Source of the DNA: Arthrobacter sp. M4
GTDB lineage: Bacteria; Actinomycetota; Actinomycetes; Actinomycetales; Micrococcaceae
Assembly: GCF_020251205.1 (NCBI RefSeq)
Contig: NZ_JAIWYX010000019.1
Span: 1 to 60,430, forward strand
Length of the DNA stretch: 60,430 nt
Direction: 5' to 3'
How positions within the stretch are numbered: position 1 is the first letter of the stretch; each line of letters starts with the position of its first letter. Below the pieces are notes generated by a model that saw nothing but the letters and a program-made list of their open reading frames with translations, ran no database searches and had not been told where the DNA came from. Position numbers and translations under genes: made by a program. Below, one piece after another: positions 51,150 through 60,371 of this stretch.

Positions 51150-51788
51150 GTGACTCATTTAGACGACGACTTCCAGGAAGTCGTGGGCGAACCTGCCCAC
51201 GACGCCCACGGCCATGGGCACCATAAGGTGGATCGCCCCCGCATTGAGGCAGCAGTTCGCGAGATCCTGCTGGCGATCGGGGAGGATCCGGACCGCAGTG
51301 GCCTGAAGGAAACACCACGGCGCGTGGCAAAGGCCTACGCCGAGGTGTTTGCCGGCTTGCACCATGATCCGGCCGCCGTCTTGTCCACCACGTTCGACCT
51401 TGACCACGAGGAGCTTGTGCTGGTCAAGGACATCCCCTTCTACTCCACCTGCGAGCACCACCTGGTGCCGTTCCACGGGGTCGCACACGTCGGGTACATC
51501 CCGTCGCACGACGGCCGCGTGACCGGGCTGAGCAAGCTGGCCCGGTTGGTGGATATTTATGCCCGTCGCCCGCAGGTCCAGGAGCGTCTCACCACCCAGA
51601 TCGTCGAGGCTCTCGTGACGCACCTTAAGCCTCGGGGGGCAATCGTCGTCGTCGAATGCGAACACATGTGCATGTCGATGCGCGGCATCCGCAAGCCTGG
51701 CGCGAAGACCGTGACCAGCGCCGTCCGCGGACAACTCCATGACCCGGCCACCCGCGCCGAAGCCATGAGCCTCATACTCGGAAGGTAA
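51150..51788 (+). CDS. folE: GTP cyclohydrolase I
   Basis: A 212-aa enzyme making dihydroneopterin triphosphate, the first step of folate synthesis. Zinc ligands C101 and H104 in STCEHHLVPFHG and C174 in ECEHMCMSMRG. GTG start; a His-rich N-terminus (DAHGHGHH) of 30 residues precedes the domain. First of four fol genes. Confidence 0.95.
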   Translation: MTHLDDDFQEVVGEPAHDAHGHGHHKVDRPRIEAAVREILLAIGEDPDRSGLKETPRRVAKAYAEVFAGLHHDPAAVLSTTFDLDHEELVLVKDIPFYSTCEHHLVPFHGVAHVGYIPSHDGRVTGLSKLARLVDIYARRPQVQERLTTQIVEALVTHLKPRGAIVVVECEHMCMSMRGIRKPGAKTVTSAVRGQLHDPATRAEAMSLILGR

Positions 51789-51796
51789 AGCTAACG

Positions 51797-52702
51797 ATGG
51801 ACTCCCTCGCAGCAGCACCCGGAACCGGCCCCGCCACGAGCCCCTTGCCGGTTATCCGCAAACCCCGCCCGGCCGCCACTTTCGAAGGACTCCCCAAGGA
51901 CCGCACGCTGGTAATGGGAATCCTCAACGTTACGCCAGACTCATTCAGCGATGGAGGACAGTACAAGGACACCGACTCGGCTATCGCGGCCGGACTCCGG
52001 ATGTTCTACTCGGGCGCAGACATTATCGATGTCGGGGGCGAATCAACCCGCCCCGGCGCCGAGGAAGTGACACCTGAGGAAGAACAGCGCCGCATCCTCC
52101 CGGTCATCCGCGCCCTGGTGAAGGCCGGAGCACTGGTTTCCGTCGACACCACCCACACATCCACCGCCGCCGCGGCCATCGAGGCCGGCGCCGCCATCAT
52201 CAACGATGTCTCCGGACTCACCATCGAACCGGACATGCCTGAACTGGTGGCCCGCACCAAAGTGCCCTACATCCTGACGCACCGTCGGGGTGACGCCAAG
52301 ACCATGGACAGCCTTACGGATTACGACAACGTGGCGGCTGACGTAGTGGAAGAGCTCAAGGGTGTCCGTGACAAGCTCTACGCGGCCGGCGTCGCACCGG
52401 AGCAGATCATCGTGGATCCCGGCCTTGGTTTTGCCAAGAACGAGGCGCAGAACTGGGAATTGATGCGCAACATCCACCAGCTCCAGGACCTCGGCCACAA
52501 AGTCCTCGTTGCGGCTTCCCGCAAGCGCTTCCTTGGCACCCTCCTGTCCGTGGCCGGCAAGGCCGCCGCACCGGAGGAAAGGGACGCGGCAACAGCCGCC
52601 CTCACCGCAATCAGCGCGGCCAAGGGCGTGTGGGCCGTGCGGGTGCACGACGTCGGTCCAAGCCTGGACGCCGTGAAGGTCGCCGCGCGACTTAGGCACT
52701 AA
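51797..52702 (+). CDS. folP: Dihydropteroate synthase
   Basis: A 301-aa enzyme joining p-aminobenzoate to the pterin. Signatures VMGILNVTPDSFSDGG and DVGGESTRPGA near the N-terminus, IINDVSGL, and SRKRFLGTLL. Target of sulfonamides in the family. It has a 30-residue N-terminal extension. It lies 8 bases after folE. Confidence 0.95.
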   Translation: MDSLAAAPGTGPATSPLPVIRKPRPAATFEGLPKDRTLVMGILNVTPDSFSDGGQYKDTDSAIAAGLRMFYSGADIIDVGGESTRPGAEEVTPEEEQRRILPVIRALVKAGALVSVDTTHTSTAAAAIEAGAAIINDVSGLTIEPDMPELVARTKVPYILTHRRGDAKTMDSLTDYDNVAADVVEELKGVRDKLYAAGVAPEQIIVDPGLGFAKNEAQNWELMRNIHQLQDLGHKVLVAASRKRFLGTLLSVAGKAAAPEERDAATAALTAISAAKGVWAVRVHDVGPSLDAVKVAARLRH

Positions 52703-52720
52703 AGGGGGATTGACGCGCAC

Positions 52721-53080
52721 GTGGACAGAATTACGCTGACCGGAATCACCGCCGTCGGACACCACGGCGTGTTTGATTTTGAGCGCCGCGAAGGCCAGCC
52801 CTTCGTCGTCGACGCCGTCCTGTACACGGATTTCACCAAGGCTGCGGAGACCGACGACCTGCAGCACACAGCCCACTACGGCGAGGTGGCCGAGCTCATC
52901 ACCTCGCACATCACGGGAGAGCCGCTGAACCTCATCGAGGCCCTTGCGGTACGTATTGCAGAAGACGTTTTGGCCAATTATTCCGTGGCCGCCGTTGACG
53001 TCACCGTTCACAAGCCAAAGGCACCAATCGAGGTGCCGTTTGGCGACGTCACGGTGAGCGTCCACCGGGAGCGAACATGA
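52721..53080 (+). CDS. folB: Dihydroneopterin aldolase
   Basis: A 119-aa enzyme, the family's normal length: ITLTGITAVGHHGVFDFERREGQPFVVD at the start and VTVHKPKAPIEVPFGDVTV at the end. Makes 6-hydroxymethyl-dihydropterin. GTG start; overlaps folK by 4 bases. Confidence 0.95.
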   Translation: MDRITLTGITAVGHHGVFDFERREGQPFVVDAVLYTDFTKAAETDDLQHTAHYGEVAELITSHITGEPLNLIEALAVRIAEDVLANYSVAAVDVTVHKPKAPIEVPFGDVTVSVHRERT

Positions 53081-53616
53081 GTACGTACCGCAAGGCCATC
53101 CTGGCCCTCGGCAGCAACCTCGGTGAGCGGGCCGACACCCTCGCCACTGCCGTTGCCGACCTCACCTCCCGGCCAGAGGTCCAGTTGCTGGGGGAGTCGC
53201 CAGTTGTCCAAACCAAGCCTGTTGGCGGCCCGGAAGGACAGCCGGACTTCCTCAACATGGTTGTCGCAATCCAGACGAGCCTCGAGCCACTGGAATTGCT
53301 GGCCCACTGCCATGAAGTGGAACAGAAACATCACCGGATGCGCGAAGTCCGCTGGGGTCCGCGTACCCTCGACGTGGACATCATCGTTTACGACGACGTC
53401 CGTAGCGACGATCCCCAGTTGACGCTCCCGCACCCCCGGGCGGCCCAGCGAGCGTTTGTGTTGTATCCGTGGTCGCTTCTGGACCCGTCCGCAGAACTCG
53501 ACGGACAGAAAGTCGCTGAACTCGCCGCCAAGGCGGCCGACATGGGTGACATCCGCCCTGTCACTGAAGGCGCTGCAGACCCCGCCCAAGCCAACACTTC
53601 GGCAGGGCAGCCATGA
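53077..53616 (+). CDS. folK: 6-hydroxymethyl-dihydropterin pyrophosphokinase
   Basis: A 179-aa HPPK: ILALGSNLGERADTL, then RWGPRTLDVDIIVYDDV with the metal-binding Asp pair, and LPHPRAAQRAFVLYPW. The C-terminal 20 residues are Ala/Gly-rich. Coupled by ATGA to the next gene. Confidence 0.95.
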   Translation: MSTYRKAILALGSNLGERADTLATAVADLTSRPEVQLLGESPVVQTKPVGGPEGQPDFLNMVVAIQTSLEPLELLAHCHEVEQKHHRMREVRWGPRTLDVDIIVYDDVRSDDPQLTLPHPRAAQRAFVLYPWSLLDPSAELDGQKVAELAAKAADMGDIRPVTEGAADPAQANTSAGQP

Positions 53617-54134
53617 AACCAACGCGCATCCTGGTGCTCGCAGTCGTCGCGGTAATCCTCGCCGCGGGCGGCTGGCTGGCCACGCTTCTCGGCACGCGCT
53701 ACGGCGCGGCGACGCCGGTGCTTCCGCCGTCGGGCCTGGTCACCATGGGCGTTATTGCCGCGCTGACACTCATCCTGGGCCTGCGGATCCTGCGTTGGCG
53801 GACCGCTAAAAAGAAAACCTTGCTCAACCCGCTCTTCGCGGTAACCACATTGCTCTTGGCCCAGTCGTGCGCCTATGCGGGAGCCGTGCTGCTGGGCTGG
53901 CACGCGGGCGTCATCCTCGACCTGCTGCGCGTTTGGAACCTCCGCAACGACTTGGACATCTTCTGGCTGGCGGTCGCAATGGGCAGCGGTGGCCTGGTGA
54001 TGGTCATTGTGGGCCTGATTGTGGAACGGTTCTGCCGGATCCCGCCGGAAGATACCAATGCGGAGGGCCAAGGCCGCTCGGGCCCGCAGCGGCAGTCCAA
54101 GGGCGAGGGGGAGTATGCCTACCGAGGCGATTGA
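53613..54134 (+). CDS. DUF3180 membrane protein
   Basis: A 173-aa protein with four membrane segments (LVLAVVAVILAAGGWLATLL; GLVTMGVIAALTLILGLRIL; LFAVTTLLLAQSCAYAGAVLLG; FWLAVAMGSGGLVMVIVGLIV). Always found after folK in related genomes; function unknown. Its end overlaps the next gene by 20 bases. Confidence 0.88.
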   Translation: MKPTRILVLAVVAVILAAGGWLATLLGTRYGAATPVLPPSGLVTMGVIAALTLILGLRILRWRTAKKKTLLNPLFAVTTLLLAQSCAYAGAVLLGWHAGVILDLLRVWNLRNDLDIFWLAVAMGSGGLVMVIVGLIVERFCRIPPEDTNAEGQGRSGPQRQSKGEGEYAYRGD

Positions 54135-54627
54135 TCCTCCCGGTATTCAGTGGCTGCGGGTATCTCCTACATACGTTACGGTTCGGCTGGTGGAGTGGGT
54201 AGTTGGCAACCTCCTGGCGGTGGCACTTTTCAGTGTTCCGCTGCTGTTGGTGCTGCTGGGTGCCTGGAGGTGGCTGCCGCTATGGCTGGCTGTTGCGCTG
54301 CCCGCCGGCATGTTCCTGCTGGCGTTGTGGCGGCTGGTACTTATTCCCCGCCAGGTCCGGGCCATTGGCTACGCCGAGCGCGACGACGACCTGCTGATCC
54401 GCCGCGGCATTTTCTTCCAGCGCGTCCTGGTGGTTCCTTATGGCCGGATGCAATATGTCGACGTCTCGGTTGGCCCGGTGGAGAGGGGCCTTGGCCTCTG
54501 CACCATCAAGCTGCACACGGCCTCAGTTGCCACCAGCGCACAGATTCCCGGCCTGCCCGCCGCTGAAGGCGCACGGCTGCGTGAGCAATTGACCGCCCGA
54601 GGCGAAGCCCGGCTGGCTGGACTGTGA
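54115..54627 (+). CDS. PH-domain membrane protein (YdbS-like)
   Basis: A 170-aa protein: two membrane segments (LLAVALFSVPLLLVLLGAW; LPLWLAVALPAGMFLLAL), then a bacterial PH-type domain (RDDDLLIRRGIFFQRVLVVPYGRMQYVDV). ATG at 54115 follows GGGGGAG. It pairs with the larger PH protein that follows (overlap of 4 bases), as YdbS and YdbT do in Bacillus. Confidence 0.87.
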   Translation: MPTEAIDPPGIQWLRVSPTYVTVRLVEWVVGNLLAVALFSVPLLLVLLGAWRWLPLWLAVALPAGMFLLALWRLVLIPRQVRAIGYAERDDDLLIRRGIFFQRVLVVPYGRMQYVDVSVGPVERGLGLCTIKLHTASVATSAQIPGLPAAEGARLREQLTARGEARLAGL

Positions 54628-56327
54628 CGGAACCAAACCCAACGCCCGCCAGTTCAGCGCCCGACGACGACTGGCAGCGTGTCCACCCCGCCTCGCCGTT
54701 TGTACGCGGCTGGTTCGCGCTTGCGGCGTTTGCCTACTTCTTCGGCCGCGACACCCTGGAACGGATGCTCCAGGGTAGGCCGCTCATCGATGACTACCTC
54801 AACGCCCGCGTGCTCTGGCTTGCATTGGGCGGTGCGGCCCTGCTTCTCCTGACCGTGGTGGGCTTCGTGCTGAGCTGGTTCTTCACGCGCTATCAGGTGT
54901 CCGGCGGCTATGTGCGAGTCACCTCCGGCCTGCTGTTCCGCCAGCACCGGCAGGCCCGTCTTGACCGCGTCCAGGCCATCGACATCGTCCAACCGTTGCT
55001 GGCCCGGATCTTTGGGCTCGCGGAACTGAAGTTCGAAGTGGCCGACGCCGGCGAGTCCGCCGTGCGCCTGGCTTACCTCAGGTTGAAGGACGCCAAGCAG
55101 TTGAGGGCAACCATCCTGGCCCGCGCTTCTGGTGCAGAAACAACGACGGCGGCTCGCGTAATCGGAGCAGGTCCGCCCGCCGTTCAACGCATACAGGGCG
55201 CACCCGGTGCCGCTGGCCCCCACGGTGACCTAGCCGGAATCGACGGTTCAGGGGCCGAGCCCGGCCACGCCCCGGCGAGCGGGACAGAACCTGCTCCTGC
55301 GTCGTTGGGTCCCGGCTTGCCTGGATCTCAGATACCTGCCAGTGTTGCGCCGACCCTCCTGCCACGTGAGGCCCCCGAGTGGCGTGTGCTGACTGTGCCG
55401 CCTCAACGCCTCTTGGGATCGCTCGTGCTCAGCGAGCAGACGGTCTTCATCGTCCTGGGCGCTGCGACTTCCGTGGTGGTGTCGGTGCTGACTGAAAGTG
55501 TCGCTTTTGCCTTTGCCCTGATTCCCGCCATCCTGGGTATCGCCGCGAATTACTGGGGCTCGTTCAACCGGGGGTTCAACTTCACGGCCGCAATTTCTCC
55601 CGACGGCATCCGGCTCCGCTACGGGCTCCTGGATACCCGCGCGCAGACGCTGCCGCCAGGACGTATCCAGGCGATCAAGATCCACCAGCCACCCCTATGG
55701 CGGCTGCTGGGCTGGTACCGGATGCAGGTAAACGTGGCAGGGTACGGCGGCCCGAGTGCCGCGAGCGAGAGCAGCTCGCGGACGATGCTGCTTCCGGTGG
55801 GGCTCAAGAACGACGTGTTCGCGATGCTGTCCCTTGTCCTGCCCGACCCCGGAACCGGGCAACCGGACGAGGTTTTCACCGCGGGCATGGCGGGCCTGGG
55901 CGGACGGTCAGGCGTATTCGACGGCGGCTTCGTGATCACACCGCGGCGGGCCCGCCTCATCGCACCGTTGGGCTGGCGGCGCAACGGCTTTACCGCCACT
56001 GACACTGCGCTCCTCCTACGGTCGGGCCGATGGTGGCGGGAACTCGTCGTCGTCCCCCACCAACGCACCCAGTCCATGGCGCTACAGCAGGGACCGATCG
56101 CACGGCGCTTCGGCGTTGCCGACGTCGTACTCCACACCACTCCGGGACCGGTGACCGCTAGGCTAATCCAGGCGGACGTCGAAGCTGCGTTGGCGCTCTT
56201 CGACGCCCAAGCCGCGCGTGCCCGTGAGGCCCGCAGCCGGCAGACCAGCGAACAATGGCTTGCCCAGGTGGCTCCCGCCCACGTGCCCAGCAGCCCACAG
56301 ACCCAGGAAGGACCGCAGCATGGTTAG
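54624..56327 (+). CDS. PH-domain membrane protein (YdbT-like)
   Basis: A 567-aa protein. Repeated PH-type blocks (TRYQVSGGYVRVTSGLLFRQHRQARLDRVQAIDIVQPLL; GIRLRYGLLDTRAQTLPPGRIQAIKI; and ITPRRARLIAPLGWRRNGF) are joined by pairs of membrane segments. A Pro/Gly-rich linker lies at about 180-245. Role unknown; in Bacillus such proteins are linked to resistance to amylocyclicin-type peptides. GTG start, overlap with both neighbours. Confidence 0.87.
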   Translation: MTEPNPTPASSAPDDDWQRVHPASPFVRGWFALAAFAYFFGRDTLERMLQGRPLIDDYLNARVLWLALGGAALLLLTVVGFVLSWFFTRYQVSGGYVRVTSGLLFRQHRQARLDRVQAIDIVQPLLARIFGLAELKFEVADAGESAVRLAYLRLKDAKQLRATILARASGAETTTAARVIGAGPPAVQRIQGAPGAAGPHGDLAGIDGSGAEPGHAPASGTEPAPASLGPGLPGSQIPASVAPTLLPREAPEWRVLTVPPQRLLGSLVLSEQTVFIVLGAATSVVVSVLTESVAFAFALIPAILGIAANYWGSFNRGFNFTAAISPDGIRLRYGLLDTRAQTLPPGRIQAIKIHQPPLWRLLGWYRMQVNVAGYGGPSAASESSSRTMLLPVGLKNDVFAMLSLVLPDPGTGQPDEVFTAGMAGLGGRSGVFDGGFVITPRRARLIAPLGWRRNGFTATDTALLLRSGRWWRELVVVPHQRTQSMALQQGPIARRFGVADVVLHTTPGPVTARLIQADVEAALALFDAQAARAREARSRQTSEQWLAQVAPAHVPSSPQTQEGPQHG

Positions 56328-57354
56328 GCCAGGACGACTCGGCGTCGGAGTCATTGGAGCCGGCAAGGTGGGCGCTGTCCTCGGTGCCGCCCTGCGCGCT
56401 GCCGAGCACGCCGTCGTCGGTGTTTCCGCGGTTTCCGAAGCGAGCCGGGAGCGGGCTGAAATCCTGCTCCCCGGCGTCCCCATCCTGGAGATCCAGGACA
56501 TTGTGGAACGCTCCGAGCTGGTCTTGTTGGCGGTGCCGGACGACTCCCTTGCTGAGTTGGTGCAGGGGCTCGCCACTCTGGGTGCCTGGCAGCCAGGACA
56601 GTTAGTGGCCCACACTTCGGGTCGTCACGGCGTTGGGGTTCTTCAGCCGATCCGTGCCGTGGGAGCTATTCCGCTGGCGCTGCACCCGGCCATGACCTTC
56701 ACAGGCATGAGCCTGGACCTTGCCCGACTCATGGACTGCACCTTTGGCGTCACCGCCGATCCTGCGATGCTTCCCATCGCACAGGCCTTGGTGGTCGAAA
56801 TGGGTGCCGAGCCGGTAGTGATCGCGGAGGCGGACCGCACGCTGTACCACGCGGCGCTGGCCCACGGCTCCAATCACCTCGTAACGCTCGTGGCGCAGGC
56901 CGCCGAGCTGCTCCGCAGCGTTGGCGTCGAAGCGCCCGACCGCATGCTGGGACCACTGCTGCGAGCCACGCTGGAAAATGCCCTCGCCTCCGGTGAGTCC
57001 GCCCTGACCGGGCCGGTGGCCCGGGGCGATGTGGGCACCGTTTCCGCCCACGCGGCGGCCCTTGCGGAGTACGACGGCGGTGCGGACGGTGACGTGCTCC
57101 GCGCCTATGTGGCCATGGCTCGCGCGACGGCCCGCCGCGCAGGCGATCGAGGCCTTCTTCGGCCGTCGACCGTTGGGCAGTTGGATGAGGCCATAAGTGC
57201 CGCCGCCCCACCAAGCAAGGGTGCCCGGCCCAGCGATGGTGCCCCGTCGAGCGATGGTGCCCCGCCCAGCGATGGTGCCCCGCCCAGCAAGGGTGCCCCG
57301 CCCAGCGATGGTGCCCCGCCCAGCGATGGTGCCCCGCCCCAGGAAGGACGCTGA
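56320..57354 (+). CDS. Rossmann-fold / DUF2520 protein
   Basis: A 344-aa protein with an NAD(P)-binding N-terminus (GVGVIGAGKVGAVLGAAL) and the DUF2520 helical domain (NHLVTLVAQAAELLRSVGVEAPDRMLGPLLRATLENAL). It resembles ketopantoate or hydroxyacid reductases, and its position before panC suggests a pantothenate link, but a reductase role is unproven. The C-terminal 49 residues are seven PPSDGA-type repeats plus a tail. It starts 8 bases inside the upstream gene. Confidence 0.85.
   Translation: MVRPGRLGVGVIGAGKVGAVLGAALRAAEHAVVGVSAVSEASRERAEILLPGVPILEIQDIVERSELVLLAVPDDSLAELVQGLATLGAWQPGQLVAHTSGRHGVGVLQPIRAVGAIPLALHPAMTFTGMSLDLARLMDCTFGVTADPAMLPIAQALVVEMGAEPVVIAEADRTLYHAALAHGSNHLVTLVAQAAELLRSVGVEAPDRMLGPLLRATLENALASGESALTGPVARGDVGTVSAHAAALAEYDGGADGDVLRAYVAMARATARRAGDRGLLRPSTVGQLDEAISAAAPPSKGARPSDGAPSSDGAPPSDGAPPSKGAPPSDGAPPSDGAPPQEGR
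57208..57333 (+). repeat. Seven 18-bp tandem repeats coding PPSDGA
   Basis: In-frame units PPSKGA, RPSDGA, PSSDGA, PPSDGA, PPSKGA, PPSDGA, PPSDGA at the 3' end of the DUF2520 gene. Near-identical copies of CCCAGCGATGGTGCCCCG. Confidence 0.95.
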
Positions 57355-57357
57355 CCC

Positions 57358-58257
57358 ATGCCCATTAAGCTCGTCACCACCGTGGCAGAGTTCCGCGATG
57401 AGAGTGCCCGCTTGTTGCGGGAGAAGAAGGGCTCATCGCAGGGCCTAGTCCCCACCATGGGCGCCCTCCACTCGGGGCATGCAGCACTTGCCCGGACGGC
57501 CGTGGCCCAGAACGACGTCGTTGCCGCTTCGATCTTCGTCAACCCGCTACAGTTCGGCGAAGCGGCCGACTTGGACCGCTATCCGCGCACGCTCGATGCC
57601 GATTTGGCTCTGCTCGACAGCGAAGGCGTCCACGTTGCCTTTGCACCGTCCGTTGACGAGGTCTACCCGGGCGGCCAGCCGCTTGTCCGCGTCACCTCCG
57701 GGCCGCTCGGCAACCGATGGGAAGGCGCTTCGCGCCCCGGACACTTCGACGGCGCCCTCACCGTGGTTGCCAAACTGCTCCACTACGGCCTTCCAGGTTC
57801 CGCACACGACGGCGGCAGGGCGGCCTACCGTGCCTACTTCGGGCAGAAAGACGCCCAGCAGTTGGCGCTGGTGCGGCGCATGGTTACCGACCTCAGCTTT
57901 CCCGTCGACATTGTCGCGGTGCCCACAGTGCGCGACGAGGACGGCCTGGCCCTCTCCAGTCGAAACCGCTTCCTCTCCGCGGACCAGCGCGACGCGGCGC
58001 TTGTGCTGTCCCGTGCACTCCGCCTGCTTGAGTCCCGCGCGAACGCCAACGAGCCGCTCGACCTGGACTCGGCAGTCGCCTTGGTAGCGTCCCAGCCGCT
58101 GGTTGCGCTGGACTATTTCGACGTCGTCGATCCCCTTACCCTGGAGCCGCTCGCCGAGAACTGTCGTGAGACTCCGTTTAGGGGTGAAGCACTGGCCCTT
58201 ATCGCAGCCAAGGTGGGCCCGGTGCGGCTCATCGACAATGTCCCGTTGAGCTCGTAA
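57358..58257 (+). CDS. panC: Pantothenate synthetase
   Basis: A 299-aa enzyme joining pantoate and beta-alanine. Signatures: VPTMGALHSGHAALARTA (HxGH), SIFVNPLQFGEAADLDRYPR, AYFGQKDAQQLALVRRM and GLALSSRNRFLSADQR. Three bases after the DUF2520 gene. Start ATG 57358. Confidence 0.95.
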   Translation: MPIKLVTTVAEFRDESARLLREKKGSSQGLVPTMGALHSGHAALARTAVAQNDVVAASIFVNPLQFGEAADLDRYPRTLDADLALLDSEGVHVAFAPSVDEVYPGGQPLVRVTSGPLGNRWEGASRPGHFDGALTVVAKLLHYGLPGSAHDGGRAAYRAYFGQKDAQQLALVRRMVTDLSFPVDIVAVPTVRDEDGLALSSRNRFLSADQRDAALVLSRALRLLESRANANEPLDLDSAVALVASQPLVALDYFDVVDPLTLEPLAENCRETPFRGEALALIAAKVGPVRLIDNVPLSS

Positions 58258-58379
58258 AGCCGTTGCGGAGTTATCTATCAGTTTTCCCGTGACGGGAATG
58301 GCTTGGCGTCCTAGAATGTTTAGGTCTATGTCAACGGCGCTGACTGCCGGCCTTCATCCAAATCATCCGGGGGACTTTT

Positions 58380-59912
58380 ATGCCTAGCGACGTCACGTCT
58401 GATTCCTCATCCCAAAGCGCTGCCGGATCGGTAGACGCTGCCACTCGCGACGCCGCCACGACGGGTGACGCGATGGTTGTCGACGCAACTGCCCACCAAG
58501 CCGCAGTCGATGTAACGACTTCCAGCCGGATGTCGCGTGAGTCTGTCACCGTCATCGTCACCCTGTTGGTGGCAACGTTCGTCGTGATCCTCAACGAAAC
58601 CATCATGAACGTCGCCCTGCAACGGCTCATGACCGATCTCCACATCGATGCGCCAACCGTCCAGTGGCTTGCCACGGGCTTCATGTTGACCATGGCTGTG
58701 GTCATTCCCACCACAGGCTTCATCCTGCAGCGGCTCACAACGCGCGCTGTGTTCCTGCTGGCGATGGGTCTCTTCAGCGGCGGCACACTGCTGGCTACAC
58801 TCGCGCCTGGTTTTGAAGTGTTGCTGCTGGCACGCATTGTCCAAGCAGGCGGCACCGCCATCATGCTGCCGCTGCTGATGACCACCATACTGACGCTCGT
58901 GCCGCTTTCCCGCCGCGGAGCTGTGATGGGCAACGTCACCATTGCAATCTCGGTGGCTCCAGCCCTTGGCCCCACAGTGTCCGGGATCATCTTGGACCAC
59001 TTCTCTTGGCGGTTCATGTTCGGCTTCGTTTTGCCTGTGGCGCTGGCTGCCCTGGCTATCGGTGCCCGTTTCCTGACCAACGTCGGGGAGCGCAATGCCG
59101 CCACGCTGGACTTCCTCTCGGTTGTCCTCACGGTTCCTGCCTTCGGCGGTGTCGTTTACGGACTTAGCCAGATAGGTGGCCACGGCGGTTCCGGCTCAGG
59201 CGCGGCACCGGTGATCGCACTGGTGGTTGGCGTGGTGTGCCTCGTGGTGTTTGTGCTGAGGCAGTTGAAGCTGCAGAAGTCGGATGCACCGCTTCTTGAT
59301 CTGCGGGCTTTCAACTTCCGTATGTTCACGGTGTCCACGCTTCTGATGGTCGTGGCAATGATGGCGCTCTTTGGCGGGGTGATCCTCCTTCCGCTGTATC
59401 TTCAGAACACCCTGCACCTCCAGCCGATGGAAACCGGGCTCGCCCTCCTGCCCGGCGGACTTGCCATGGGTCTGCTTGGACCCGTCATTGGACGCCTGTT
59501 CGATAAAGTCGGCCCCCTTCCCCTCACGGTCAGTGGATCAGTCCTCATGGTGTTGACCCTCTGGCAGTTCTCGCTGCTAAATGACCAGAGTGCCCTCTGG
59601 TGGGTGATTGTCCTGCACGTCGTGCTGAGCTTCGGCCTGGCCTTGCTGTTTACACCGGCGTTCACCACGGGTCTGAACCCCCTCCCGCCGCATCTCTACT
59701 CACACGGTTCCGCCATCATGAGCACTCTGCAGCAGGTGGCAGGGGCGGCGGGCACAGCCTTGCTGGTATCGGTATTCGCTGTGGTTTCCGCGGCATCCGG
59801 AATCGTAGCGGGCATGCAGGCCGCGTTCTTTGTTGCGACAGTCATTTCTGTTGTCGCGGTTGTGCTCGCAGCCATGATGCGACGCACCGAAGGTGCGGGG
59901 CACGGGCACTAG
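58380..59912 (+). CDS. MFS multidrug exporter, DHA2 (EmrB/QacA) family
   Basis: A 510-aa transporter with 14 predicted membrane segments. N-terminal 45 residues are Ser/Ala/Asp-rich and disordered. Motif A/C-type segments: IVTLLVATFVVILNETIMNVALQRLMTDL, and ALGPTVSGIILDHFSWRFMF (motif C, drug:proton antiport). It would pump drugs or small toxic compounds out. Substrate unknown. The gap 58258-58379 holds its promoter region but no clear boxes. Confidence 0.9.
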   Translation: MPSDVTSDSSSQSAAGSVDAATRDAATTGDAMVVDATAHQAAVDVTTSSRMSRESVTVIVTLLVATFVVILNETIMNVALQRLMTDLHIDAPTVQWLATGFMLTMAVVIPTTGFILQRLTTRAVFLLAMGLFSGGTLLATLAPGFEVLLLARIVQAGGTAIMLPLLMTTILTLVPLSRRGAVMGNVTIAISVAPALGPTVSGIILDHFSWRFMFGFVLPVALAALAIGARFLTNVGERNAATLDFLSVVLTVPAFGGVVYGLSQIGGHGGSGSGAAPVIALVVGVVCLVVFVLRQLKLQKSDAPLLDLRAFNFRMFTVSTLLMVVAMMALFGGVILLPLYLQNTLHLQPMETGLALLPGGLAMGLLGPVIGRLFDKVGPLPLTVSGSVLMVLTLWQFSLLNDQSALWWVIVLHVVLSFGLALLFTPAFTTGLNPLPPHLYSHGSAIMSTLQQVAGAAGTALLVSVFAVVSAASGIVAGMQAAFFVATVISVVAVVLAAMMRRTEGAGHGH

Positions 59913-59929
59913 CACGTTTCCGCTCATAC

Positions 59930-59980
59930 CGCCGCGAGGTGGCAGGTCGTTCACATGGCCTGCCACCTCGCGGCGTTTCT
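59930..59980 (+). terminator. Rho-independent terminator after the MFS gene
   Basis: CGCCGCGAGGTGGCAGG (59930-59946) pairs with CCTGCCACCTCGCGGCG (59959-59975) around a 12-base loop, followed by TTTCT. Confidence 0.85.
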
Positions 59981-59989
59981 GCGCCCGGA

Positions 59990-60160
59990 AGCGGGGGGTG
60001 TTGGCGGGTGGTTGTCCTGCGGTCCGGGAGTCGCGGGAGTGGGGGGGTGTTGGCGGGTGGTTGTCCTGCGGCTCGGGCGTTTGCCGGGAGTGGGGGGGTG
60101 TTGCCGGGCGGCTGTCCCGCCGCCCGGGTGTCCAGGGAAGTGGGGGCATCGCCGGGCGGC
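59990..60160. repeat. GC-rich tandem repeats of about 50 bp
   Basis: Three similar units and part of a fourth, each with GTGTTGGCGGGTGGTTGTCC or a variant; repeats start near 60001, 60050, 60101 and 60149. No gene is seen in 59913-60430. Confidence 0.75.
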
Positions 60161-60342
60161 AGACCGACACTCGGCACGTAAGTACGTTCCCAAAACCCGC
60201 AAGCTCGGGTACGAACGCTCGGCTTGCGCCCCGCGGTAGGAATCTGTGACGGGGTTCATAGTGGCGTATTTCTTGTTGGTTGGGCTGGGTTGGCCGGGGA
60301 TTCCGCGTGTTTTGGGCGTTTTTGGGGTGGTTGGTGGTGGAT

Positions 60343-60371
60343 TTGTGCGGGGCTGGTGGGGCGTGTATTGT
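60343..60371 (+). promoter_or_regulatory. Promoter-like sequence at the window end
   Basis: TTGTGC (60343-60348), 17-base spacer, TATTGT (60366-60371). What follows to the window end (GAGTCGCCGCCGCTGG..., GCGACGAATCCCC) has no reading frame and could be the leader of a stable RNA operon. This is a guess. Confidence 0.3.
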
